From the NCBI GenBank assembly GCA_015657535.1, contig JADHZB010001724.1, positions 1 through 64,000 of the forward strand: a DNA stretch of 64,000 bases, read 5' to 3'. Source of the stretch: Nephromyces sp. MM_2019. Lineage: Eukaryota; Apicomplexa; Aconoidasida; Nephromycida. Below are positions 10,690-22,219 of this stretch, piece after piece; positions within the stretch are counted from its first letter, which is position 1, and each line of letters opens with the position of its first letter. A model generated the notes under the pieces. The model ran no database searches. It had not been told where the DNA came from and was given only the letters and a program-made list of their open reading frames with translations. The translations under genes were made by a program, and so were the position numbers.

Positions 10690-13600
10690 TTGCTTAGATG
10701 CCTTTTTGAAGAGGAAGAAATGAGTCATTTCGGTGCATCCGCATTCGTTTTACCAGCCTTTCAGTCTAGTTCAATGTATTTCGATCATTCTGGAAAGGGC
10801 TGCTTTCTACTGCGATTTTTTTGGCATTCTTTAATTTTTTTTGTTTCGCACGCAGGAAACTGTTTTGGATGCTTTTCAGCTTTATCACGAGTTTTTATCT
10901 CTGCTTGAATGTGTGTTTCTCTATGTTTTTATCTCTGCTTGAATGCGTGTTGCTCTTTTACTCTTATCTCTCGCTATATTTCAAACCCCCAATTGTGTAG
11001 CTTTTTGTATCAGTGTGTTGCTCCTATAAATGAGACTTTTGGAAATTTTTTGTTTTTGTCTGTATCTCCTCCTCTAGTTTGTTGCGTCACGAGCATTCAT
11101 GCAACTGTTTACAGCCTTATTTCAGTGCTATCATGTTGTATGACGTTTTTTGAATGACATCCGTATATTCCATGGGTGTAGCCAGCTGTGATAATTTTAT
11201 TTGTAGTAAAGCGTTTGTGTGCGCGCTAGACACTGGCGAGCTGTTTAGAAGTTGTGTGTAATGCTTTGTGATTGGTTTTTTCGGGCTATTGTTCTGTTTT
11301 CTCAGCTACTTATACTGCTCAATATATATATATATATAGTTGTATGAATTAGGTCTTACTATCGAGAGAGTGTGCTAACCTGCTCATGAAGCCTGTGTGT
11401 GAGTCGCAGTAATAACTTGAGTGAAGGTAATAGCTAGTTGTATGCAGTTGTAGTGAGTTGTGGTTTTTGAAGAACTTGCTTTTTAGTGTTATCGCTGAAT
11501 TATCGCCAATTTGCCTATTCGGGCTCTTTAAACGAAGATTAGCGACGTTGCAAGGGGTCACTGACACTTTGTGGTAGAAGAAGTGATGTGTTTTGCTTCC
11601 ATACCTTCCATATTTTCTAGAATTATGGGTGTGTTCGACTTGAAATCGCGGAAAAATTTATATTGCAATGAGTATGTATTTATTACGTTTTTATTCTATT
11701 CTCGTTTGCTTGAGATGTTTAGAGTTGTAGCAAGCAATTTCTCAATTACCGTACTGCATAGCAGCGATACTACAAGGCGTCATGCCTCTGATGCCTAATC
11801 CTTCTGCAAAAGATGAATTTCGGATTTTTCTGCTTCCCTTACATCTTTGCCTTAAGGCATTCAGCGATTTGCACTTGTGTGTAATACCCATGGTGCAGTG
11901 AAAGGAACCATTTTGATGTATTCTTATTTTTGACAATGAACTTTTGCAGTGTAAAAATGTTTTAACCTCTTCGTGGTAGTTACTTTTATTGTCAAAGGGG
12001 ACATGAGTCATTCTTAACTCCGTTAAAATCTAGAAGCAAGGAAATACAATAATTTTAACTGTACGTGCCTCTGGAGCAACTGCTTTCACATTTTGCTAGT
12101 GACGCCAGTTCTATAGTCGATGTATATATCCTAGTTACCGCCATTCCTAAAGTATTTTTTCCCGTTTTATCCTGCTACTACATGTTAAAGCAGTGGAGAA
12201 CGTATTGCATGCTTCCGTGCAAATTTATGGTATCTCATGGACTATTATGAGATGAAGCTTAAAGCTTGCGATGTCCCTGCATTTCATCAATATTTATGTG
12301 GTTTGATATTTGAAGTGGAAGCTATACGTGGGGACCTTTGACCCGTCTGGCCGCTCTTTTGTTTTTGGTAAAGCGCATGCTGTTGTGTTTGGTAAAGTTA
12401 TTACTCTAGCTGAACATTGCTGGAGAGGATGCCTATGCATTTTTTGCTAAGTTCTTGGAGTCGTATATAATTACTGTTTGAGGTGGATCGATAGAAGTTT
12501 TGATGCGGTTTAGTAGTGAGGATTTTTAAAAGAGCTTTTTTAAGTTGTGTAATATATTGTATAATACATGTGCTTCTTCCGGAGTGCTGCCAAGGGGGCC
12601 ATTCATTCTTTGTCAGACTAGCCAATTGACACTCGTTCAGCAAGTTAGAAATACTTTTTGTAGGTGGCCACCTTGTATTTATACTTGCTGATTATTAAGC
12701 CTGATATATTCAAGGGAAATATACCTAGACACCTTGAAGCCTCTGGATTAAAATAATCACACCTGGACGCCCGTGCGCTTCAGTTCTAATGGGTATAATG
12801 TTATCTCTGCCATCTGAAGATGCTCACCTTATATTCAACGGAACAACTGCATTGTCTTCATGAGATTTGCTAGTTGAGAGTTTCGTAAGCGGGCCACCAG
12901 ATGTGCATAGACGCCGCTGCTCTCGCTCGTATATGGTTGAGGAAGCAGTGATCGTTGCATTTTATGGTAAAACATGTCAAATTACGGCCATTTGCTAGTC
13001 TGTAGCAACGCCTCATGAATCATTGCCTCATACACCTGTGAATTTCTGCCCTGGATTTGCTGCGGCTCCAAGTTCTGAGCACATTGGATGACAGGTACCC
13101 TTAAAAGGGATATGATGGATGTGCGCCTGTTTTAAGTAGAGATTCTCTGTAGCCTGTCAAAGAAATTACATTAAAAAAATCGGTAGAAAGCTACAGAGCT
13201 AGCTTACCGCGTGATGATCGGCTAAAACAAAACTGATTTTACGAGGGGCTTGGGCAGGAGGTGAAACATGGGGTATTGAGGGTGGTCCAGGGCGGCGATG
13301 AAGAAGAATAGGTAAAATTTATTAATTCGGAGACAGTAGATACGAAAATTGAACTTTAAAGTTCAAACGCACAAATGTTATATACAGTTCCACCACACGA
13401 AGCTGCTAGTGCTGTAACCTCTGATAGAAAATAGCCCTGCTATAGAGATGCTGCTAACTTGCTCTTTAATTACCTGCTTTTCGCTGGGGCTATAGCGTGC
13501 AAATGTAACGTCATTGTGTCAATCTGTCCCGCGCAAGTGTTGCTAGCCGAGGTACCCACTATAAATAAAACACTACTCGATTTTTATGGCAAAAACAATC

Positions 13601-15560
13601 TGTGTACAAAATGAATTTAGAGCAAGAAAAGTATTGTTTCTAATAACCCAGTTTACCACAAGTATGTTGTGTTTAATGTCCTTGTTAGCTTCGGGCAACT
13701 GCTTGTAGGTCGAATTGTACTTTATTAGTTGCAGAAGTAAATTGTCTAAATTATTAAAACTTGTGTATATCATAAATGAAATACAATAAAATTAAATCTG
13801 GGCATCAGCTGCAATTATAGCCTGCGTACGTGCTCTCAATCTGAAAATTTATATCGACGTACGCGACTGTTGTTGATCGCCACGGTTTTCTTGACTATAC
13901 GAAATGCTACTCGCCGAATATGCCACTTCATAGATGTATCGCGCAATCTCTCATAACTTGATTGCTTATAATCCGAAGGATTCGATGTTGTGAATTGGTC
14001 GTTCTTTCACGTAATTTGCCGAATGTTAGGTGCAGGAGGGTAACTGCTCTATCTTTCGGGCAATTAGCGGCTCTGGGGGTATGCCAGCGCCCTGGCTCGT
14101 CTCAACGTGAAAAAATTTTATATTTATACTTCAGAAAAATAATTACTTTGTTATAATCATCAGAGTTTTTAGGATCAAGACCTGCTGCTTTGTTGAAAAT
14201 AATTTTTTATTGATATATTGCGTACTTCTAATCTGGAGGCGCTATTCTTTAATATATATCAAATAATAAATCAAACTTATTTCACGAAGCAAGTTTCTCA
14301 CCGAAAGCACGCGCACTTGCGCCTAAACCAGCAGGAATAAATTTCAAATACTGCTTTCAAGTGGGCGCTCCCAGGGAAATGTAGAAGCTATATGTATCCA
14401 CCGTGATTATCTATCCAGGAGTGAATTGAGCTCCAATTTATACCTTTAATTTTGGTTTAAGACGCGCGTGCACTGGTATTAATACGCGTAATGCCTTGAG
14501 CTGTGGATATTCAGTCCGAAATGGCTGAAGGTAGTGCCGGCAGGAGGTGTTCTAAATGCAAACTACTCGGGACTACGAATGACTTGGCGGGTTTGTAGCG
14601 GCAGCGGATGAGGAAATTATTCGTGAAGCCTGCATTAACCCTTGTGTCTCATTCCGTTTCTCATACTTCATGCACACTTTAAAAATCAATGACAACAAAA
14701 GCAGGACAAAAACATTAGAGGTATAATTATGAAGGCCCAGCAATCATGGAAGAGACAGCACAATGGAGAAAACCTACGATTGCCATCAAGCAGCCGCAGA
14801 ACATTTGGTAAGTTCAAGTCAAATGCTGTAGTCTTTACTACAATTAACTCAGTTAGCTCACTGGAAACTTAGGTGCTCTTCAAATTATATCCAGGTAGAA
14901 TGCACTTATTCCTATAAAATGCTAGCATTGGCTTCTCCGTACAGCAGTGTAAACAAATTAACCTCCAACATGCTGCTTCTCTGTAAGAACCACCAATTAG
15001 AACAAGTCCACCATCGAATTTACATAATTTCTTTGGTTCTTAGTTTCAAAACAGCTTGAGGATGCACGTATGCTCAAGCAAATTAGATCATAAATGCGAA
15101 GCAAACAGGTGTAACATAGTTGGCAGATGAATCCTAGAGATTTTGCAGCTGCGGTCTCTACATAATTAAAATATATTGGCAAAGGTTTCAGCATCTTCCA
15201 AGTCTAATGCATAAGAACATCAAGGTAGTATCATCATAAAACAATAAAAAAAAATCTAGCTGTATAACAAAAATCGTAAATCTAAATGAATCCCTATAAA
15301 AACTGATAGCTTCGGCCGCCGTGTGTTATACAGAGCTCTACAGCAAACAAGCTGGAGAACTACGGGATTACAAAGAAAAGTGCTGAGTGAAATAACCATG
15401 AGGTACTATCATGACTAAATACCACTTTAAGTGCAAGACGAATATAGTGCATAAATCTTCAGTCTTATATCGCTTAGAATGTAAACCTATTATCCGCTTA
15501 AAAGGAGTATTTTAACTTCATCAAACTTATAAACTAAATCAGTTTTTTAAGAGATTTCTA
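10690..15560. other. Intergenic or unresolved region
   Basis: Starts with the 3' flank of the transhydrogenase gene; an (AT)n run lies at 11321-11338. No gene model could be closed. Protein-like open stretches exist on the plus strand at about 11,733-11,893 (includes AAILQGVMPLMPNPSAKDEF), 12,322-12,372 (LYVGTFDPSGRSFVF) and 12,409-12,463 (LNIAGEDAYAFFAKFLES). Splice phases between them do not agree, so they may be fragments of an exon-dense gene or chance frames. Confidence 0.4.
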
Positions 15561-15576
15561 GTACTAATATGTGTAT

Positions 15577-16788
15577 TCATCGTTTGCTGAACAGCTTATT
15601 AGAACCTTCTGCTCCCCCACCGTATAAATCCAATAGTTTTTCTAGTGGCGCCATACATTGGTCAATTTCACTTTCATTGGTATATGAACTATCAAAAAAT
15701 TTAGCACCTCCCGGGGGGAGATCCATATTCTTGCTTAAAGACTGCAGAAAATCACAAACATCATCTACATTGCTAAAGAAATCATTCAAATCATCCGGTA
15801 AGTCCTCTTCTCCTTCGCTTAAATTCCCATCTACATTAAAATTTGCTTGGGGAGCATTTCCTCCTTTCGTGCTCCCAGGTCCTTTAAAATTGAAGTAGCT
15901 GCTAGAAGGAGAACTATCTGACATGCCTTCTCGGATTTTGTGCATGACGTCACCCCATTGATCTGAAAACTCCTTGTTTTCGCTTCCTTTCCTCCCACTA
16001 GCCGAATCGATCGTGCCAGGATTTTCGCGGACAGCAGCTTTAAACTCTGACATAAATTCATCTTTCCAGTAGTCTTCAGACCGCTTACTATCATTTTTTG
16101 AGGTACCATGCTTGCTGGGTGTCGTATTCGTGCCATTCAAATCTGCCAAAATTTGCGCTGCACCTTCAATTATCGACAGCAAACGCTGCTCATCGGTTAT
16201 ATCAGAAAAGTTTCCATTTATACCATCAGCCACCGCAGTATCACCGGCCTTGTCAGCCGTGCCTATACGCCCCTCTTCAACAGTGGAGCCCAAACTCCCT
16301 CCTGTACGGTTATCCCTTGTGGCCGTAATAGTGACACCGTCAAGCCCGGTGGATACGCCACTCGGATGGTGCACGTCTTGAATAGGATGATGAACCGGCA
16401 CCTTTCCATCAGTTGCGCTATGTAAATCCACCCTAGATTCTTCTTGTACATTCATCAGAACATTTTCTGTCGTTTTATTTTCGTGGTCACTAACCTCAGC
16501 AAACTGTAAGACAGCTCTAGGTTCCCAGTAAGACTCTTGGAAAACGTTTTCCCCATTGAATAATCTAAAATCTTCGATTATTGAATGCAAACAATTTTTC
16601 GTAACCACCTGTCCTATCTTGCCAGTACCAGGCCTAACTTGTGTCTCAATTACTTTTGCCTCACGCTCATTTGATACCCCCGGAAAAATCGGTGTCGCTA
16701 TAGTGGGTTGCCAAGATAGCCAGTTTTCCGAGAAATTGGGGAACAAATTAATGGGAGCTGGGAGGTTAGAGGGTAAAATAGCACCCAT
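15577..16788 (-). CDS. Acidic low-complexity protein of unknown function
   Basis: An uninterrupted minus-strand frame from an ATG at 16788 to a stop at 15577, 403 residues. I do not recognise a family. The protein is rich in Ser, Asp, Glu, Gly and Asn, with acidic patches (NLSEGEEDLPDDLNDFFSNV) and no clear catalytic motif. The open frame continues upstream of this ATG to 16839 and would add a hydrophobic stretch (SLVIIFAFRTIINMGAIL) resembling a signal peptide, but it has no ATG there. That extension ends at a possible acceptor (GGACAG), so the true N-terminus may come from an upstream exon. A possible upstream exon lies at 16954-17043 (donor GTAAGT), but its phase does not fit. That the frame is real is likely from its length and higher GC than its surroundings; start and role are open. 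Confidence 0.7.
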   Translation of the reverse strand: MGAILPSNLPAPINLFPNFSENWLSWQPTIATPIFPGVSNEREAKVIETQVRPGTGKIGQVVTKNCLHSIIEDFRLFNGENVFQESYWEPRAVLQFAEVSDHENKTTENVLMNVQEESRVDLHSATDGKVPVHHPIQDVHHPSGVSTGLDGVTITATRDNRTGGSLGSTVEEGRIGTADKAGDTAVADGINGNFSDITDEQRLLSIIEGAAQILADLNGTNTTPSKHGTSKNDSKRSEDYWKDEFMSEFKAAVRENPGTIDSASGRKGSENKEFSDQWGDVMHKIREGMSDSSPSSSYFNFKGPGSTKGGNAPQANFNVDGNLSEGEEDLPDDLNDFFSNVDDVCDFLQSLSKNMDLPPGGAKFFDSSYTNESEIDQCMAPLEKLLDLYGGGAEGSNKLFSKR

Positions 16789-16953
16789 GTTTATGATAGT
16801 ACGAAACGCAAAGATAATTACAAGGGAATGACTGTCCACTTAAGGTTGGTTAGCCGTTTATTGTCTCAAAACCACAACCACCTAATACATCCCTGATCGT
16901 TGCTCGGGTGATCAGACCCTTTTACATAGGAGCTGCATGAATTTTAAACTTAC

Positions 16954-17043
16954 TTCAAATTCTAATTCAAATTCAAAGTAGGACATACAGCTGTCTAGAC
17001 CACATTGCACTTTACTACCATCGATTACCACCAATGCAGAAAC
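16954..17043 (-). other. Candidate minus-strand exon
   Basis: Thirty open codons ending in FEFELEFE before a consensus GTAAGT donor (16948-16953). It lies just upstream of the 403-residue frame on the same strand. Joining the two by the obvious acceptor puts them out of phase, so it is listed separately as unproven coding sequence. Confidence 0.3.
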
Positions 17044-17477
17044 TTAACAAATAGGACCCCTGACCATTTTTGATAGCAAACTTTGGAATCTTCAATAGAG
17101 CAAATAAAAAGCGAGGAGCAGGTCTCGCCGTAATAAGCCTTAACAGTTTCTAGAATCATCACCTAATACACAGATATTTCGTGTAATGAAGAAAGGGTGA
17201 GTAAGCGTTAGTAAGTTATTACCACAGCATACCCATGAGTACCCACGAATATCATATCTTCCTCATTCCTTGAATATACTCCACAGTCTCTTCAGCAATC
17301 TTCCGGATCCCTCTCAAGAATTAAAGCGCCATCACAAACTATTGCACAGATTCATGCAACGCAAGGAATCTACTGGTTCCACCCAAAACAAAATACCAAA
17401 GCGCAGCACAAGAGAGTAAAAACACGCTAAAAAAAATACTCCGGATGACGACAAGATGCAATTAAACCTTATAATAC

Positions 17478-17776
17478 ATGCATCAAACTGCACTTGTCCC
17501 AAAAAAATTACGCAAGCGAGGTTTGGACTGCTACCTATCAACGGAAATATTAGAAGCTGAGCTGGGGTTCTGCAAACCGAGCTTACGGGGGGAGCACAAT
17601 GAAGGTGAGTCACATATGTCAAAACTTATAATTGAAAAAAAAAGGATAGCGAAATTCTGCTAGTCAAAAAACCAGACACACACACAGGTGGTCTAGAATA
17701 TCAACGATTTTTCGCAGTTCTAATATCAACACGCATATACTACTCGAGGCCGAGGTATTTGATCAATGAAGAGTAA
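17478..17776 (+). CDS. Candidate two-exon small protein
   Basis: ATG at 17478 opens 42 codons that end at a strong donor (GAAG|GTGAGT, 17604/17605). An acceptor with a good pyrimidine tract (GATTTTTCGCAG, ending 17717) leads in phase into VLISTRIYYSRPRYLINEE and a stop at 17774-17776. The product would be 61 residues and basic at the N-terminus (VPKKLRKRGLD). No family is recognised. The splice signals are good, but the product is short enough for chance to be possible. Confidence 0.35.
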
Positions 17777-20700
17777 AATTGACAGAGTTCCGTATATACT
17801 AACGAGACCGCTATGAACATGCGTAAAGGCTTCGAAATGTTACATTTGACTGAAAAGTGACTTTCGGCGACACGAGGCACAAGCGAATGTAGTAAGGAAA
17901 TTTTTGAAGAATTGCGATAATACAACTCTACACCAATTTTTTTTCAAAATCACCAGACTAGCGTTATGATTATAAAGAAAAAGGGGTCATCTATTGGTAG
18001 AAGTTGACAGCTTATTGGTGAATGAAGGAATGTAACATCACTTCAAGGAAGAGGAAACGGTTCACTAGAGAAAAGAGTGACTCCGCCAAACAGAGGCGCA
18101 TGAGCTAATCGGAAGATAGTCTGTACAACACATCACATCACGCGTCCCCGCGGTGCTGAGAAGTAGCACACAACCCCTTAGCCGTGCTCGCGAAGCTGCG
18201 CTGTCAAGTTACTCTTAAGCCAAGTAAAGCCACGTTTACAACCCAAAACTCATTTTTATCGGCACCTGGACATCATATTTTTCCTTTATCTAGCGCTACT
18301 ATTAGCTTATTAATCCCGTCAATGATATCATGGAATGCGAAATTCATATGTTTGCATAGAGCCTTTTGTCCTGAACTGAATTAAAACCAATTAAAACAGA
18401 AAAGCACTGGGAAAACCCCAAGCTCAAACGTAGCTTCAGTCCAACGAAAAAGTAGTTTGACTAGAACCAAAAATGTTTTTTTTTTCTGAATTTAATAGAG
18501 TCGCTCTGATACATGGAAGACCCAATTGCTTAGCAAAAATCGTTTATTTCTAGGGAAATTCTTATTTCAAGATGAAATAAATGAATCACTTGTGATATCT
18601 TTCTTCATTTGACAAAACATTTTGTTTTCACCTTTTCTGAAGCATTTGAGCATCTCACTTTTCAGTATTGTGATCTTAATCCTGTACCGCAATGAAGCTA
18701 TTGTACTGATTGATGCACCTTCAGTTCTATGTGTATAATGCGAAACGGCATTTCAAAGGTAAATATAGAGGAGCTTGCTCATGTTATCCATCGCAACCTA
18801 ATTTTTATGAGACTTGGCCTATGATGATATGATATTACTGAGACATTCAATATCCAGCACACACTTGCCTACTATAATCTAGGCCTAGTTCTATTGATCA
18901 TAAGAATCAAAAAGCCTAAATAAGTTTCTTCTATCTTCCCATTAACACCTCATTCTCAAAATTCGTATCATAAAGAATTCATGAACTAGGAAGACCAGCA
19001 ACTCGGAGGCGTCTAGTTGAATTTTTCTTTTTTGGAGCAACAGAGCTAGTAAAAAAATATACTCTGGATATTTGCATTAGACTTAAATTGTCTTTTGTGC
19101 AAATCAAACTGTCAATATATATCTCTAGGATATCCTATTTTCATGAATATATATAAATGGGCCAATCAACTGATATTACGTCACGCGATTCTTACAAGGC
19201 TAAAGGCCTGGCTTAAGTTGATACAGCATCTTCAAGCAAGCTAGTAGACACACATTAACTGTGTGTGCTTACTAATTATATGAAGTAACAGAGCATAGAA
19301 ACTGTTTTCGAAGAATATAAACTGCCTTTCACAGAAGAATAACATATTTCTAGTGTTACGGAAACTTGATTCGCATAGGAGTGTAAAAACACGTAATACC
19401 AGTCTTCTCGCTACGTACCTAAATGTGAATAATCTGTCCACACTTTTTATCTAGAGCTTGGCAAAGGATAAGCACCATACCTGAAATACTTAAAGAAGGG
19501 TAATTTTGAAGGAGATCTTGTCTGTGTGCTCTTATTTCGTCTGCATAGAGAATATATAATATTAAAGGACTTGGTGTTCATAGTAGCAAAGTACGAGTTA
19601 CGTCACAACTATATATGTGAGGTGAGCAAAGGATTTTCAGCAACCTTTGGTTGTTGCTTTGAGCTCACTCAAGGGCTTGGCTTGATCAACTTTACCGAAT
19701 TTTTACAGCATAATCCTGAAAAGCTGTTCTAAGGGCTTGCAATGAGGGCCTAATAGAAGTACTTGTCATGAGGTCACTTCGCCTATTTAAAGGCAATATA
19801 ATACACGTTTCATAAAACAAGTACGAGTTTGAGTTTCCGAAGGTCGTATCGGAAACCTGGTGGAACTGTTTTGAATCTACGCTGCTCAGCTATGTGCCAC
19901 GTATTATCCTGATGAAAATTGCACGGCCGCTATGAGGTTTAGTTACCTCGAAGTCACGCAGTATATTGCACTGCCCTTAGAATTAAGAGCATGATCCTAA
20001 AGCCTATTACACTTCCGAGCAGAATGAGAATACTACAAATAGCGTTTGTATTTGTAAAGCTACAGCAATCACAGTCGTAGCATGTGGTCAGCGTTCACTT
20101 CGTTAATCGTGACCTAATACGACTGCTTTATTATTGCCAGTATCTGCTTGGTGGCTAAGAAATACTTGTGCCGGTAAAGATGGTTCTAACCCTAATTAAA
20201 TTTCGTAGTGTACTGGCTAGGTACCTTTTGTAGAACACGTTTTCTTCAGGCCCGTAATTGTGTTCTGCATAAATAATTTTGTGCTAGAGCGCAATTATGA
20301 TACCTTGTGGAAAGCAATGCCAGTAAGCCTAGCAATATTAAGCTTAGAAGATGGCGCTTGACTTCGTATAGCATGCTAATTTCATGGTCTAAACACGTGT
20401 CGCATCCCCATAATTGCAAAAGAGGAGCAAAAAACCCCGATCAGAATGGCGGCATGGTTATAACGTACTAAAGAAGTATCTTAAAAGAATAAAACTGCCT
20501 TTTGAACGGATACTATGGCTCAATACAGATATCTGAAGGTTTAAATAACCTTTATATCTCTATAGCTTGAAATACGCACCACCACATCGAGGGCACTGCA
20601 ACGCAGCAAACTCATACGCTATGCACTGCCCCAATGGTTGAAATACTTCGTATCGACGTACTCAAAGACAAGTGCATCGCTAGATTAGCTGTAAAAACCT

Positions 20701-22012
20701 GCAGCGCGTAGTACGCAAGATTAAATGAATATAACAGCAGGTAGTACGTAAGCTCGCTATACGGAAAGTATGCTCCCAGAAACTACTGGTGGCACTAAGA
20801 AGTAAACTTGGTCACGGTGCGTTGAGATGTGCAGCGTGAAGTCAGGAAGATCTTAGGGCTCCGTATAGACTAGGTAATTAGGTCACCGCTGGCATACCAA
20901 CCATACGCGACGCTAGGGCTGCTTTCAGGGCTTACACTATGCGGGATTAAGCGAAGCAAGCTACTGCGATGTAAAATCATTGACATCAAGGGAGAATTGG
21001 CGGCTTTTCCTGATTATAATTGCGCAATATGGGCAAGCATTCAACGCTTTATGCGTGGTCTTCCAAAATCAGAGGAGACTTCAAATTTTCAATTACTGCA
21101 GCCAAAGCAAGAGGTATTTCTCAGCTGATCCAATTCTAGGGGGGAGCAATATTACATTGGCAATGGGAAGTATATCAAAATCCTAGCCCCCTCTTTCACG
21201 AGATTTACATACTGGGTTGCAACCATAAAAAGTATCATATCCAATGGAGACCACAATATTGTAACAATTAGGCTCAATGACCTTTTGCAGTGGAAAAGGC
21301 AGCTGCTCACAATTAGCTCGGGGTATTACAAATATCCTGTACTTTCCCCACCATTATTTTATGGGAATACGGTGAATTACCGCGGGCAAGCTGATTAGAC
21401 CTACCATATGGGAAAAGTAGTTTGCATGCGGATCATACATGTACACCATATTGAAAGGGCTTGATTAATAAAAACGAAAAGTGGGCCCACCGCGATAATA
21501 CTTTGCCATATTACCGACACAGAAGGCCAGCGCAAACTTAGTAATTCATAAAAATAGTTTCCATTCTCCTTATAATGTTAGGGCAGTGTGAGAAAGGACC
21601 GAGCAGCTAGGTCCTAGAACCTTAAAGCAGGAGCATATTAAGCTATAGTCTTTACCTATGTTGAATTTTTTTGGGCACTAAGCTTGCTGCTTAAAAGGAA
21701 TGATAAATTAATATCAACAGGATCCAATTAACGCTATATTACGAAGTATCCTACGGTGGAAAAGTAAGGAAGGGACGAATGCCCCCTTCCATAGCAAGTA
21801 GAACTAGTTTTTTGTAGCAACAGCTAATGCATGCAGTTTCCTAACCTATATTTTACTTGCTTGAAACATTGCAATCACATAGGCCAGGCAAATTTTGTTG
21901 TGAACTATAATAGAGCCCATTAAACAAGAGGGATATGTTTCTTTTGCTACTGGAACGAACTGAAGCAGCCAAATTTTAACGGGTGGAAATATAGTATTTA
22001 CCGCATCATGCC
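17777..22012. other. No gene resolved
   Basis: About 4.2 kb with no frame or splice pattern I can defend. Composition is near 38-40% GC with no strand bias as strong as in the introns of the known genes, which argues against a long intron-rich gene. A short basic frame at 18,022-18,108 (+) (includes SRKRKRFTREKSDSAKQRR) was seen but is unsupported. Confidence 0.4.
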
Positions 22013-22219
22013 ATGAGAAAAAGGACTATCAAAGCAACCAGGTACTATCGCAGACTCTCATTCAGCAAGCTGCACTTAGAGACACAATTTGAGAAAGCTT
22101 ATAATGCAGAGTGAGATACAAATTGCCCTGCTCTATTCTTTTTCTTTTCTCCGCATTCTCGTTGCAGCCTCATGGAGCAAGAAAAGATTAGAGCGATATG
22201 CTTTACTGCAAAAATATAG
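22013..22219 (+). CDS. Candidate two-exon small basic protein
   Basis: ATG at 22013 opens MRKRTIKATRYYRRLSFSK and continues to a donor at 22111 (GTGAGA). The intron 22111-22167 is 57 bases and ends in a long pyrimidine tract and TTGCAG. The second exon continues in phase to a TAG at 22217-22219, giving 49 residues. The intron is textbook, but the second exon is also open in another phase (28 codons ending in SLQ at a GTATCT donor, 22253/22254), which would imply a different, longer gene. No family is recognised. Confidence 0.3.

Noticed and set aside
17755..17816. Third exon for the small gene at 17,478 using acceptor 17,785
   Set aside because: The intron would be only 31 bases, shorter than any other intron supported here; reading on to the TAA at 17,774 is simpler.
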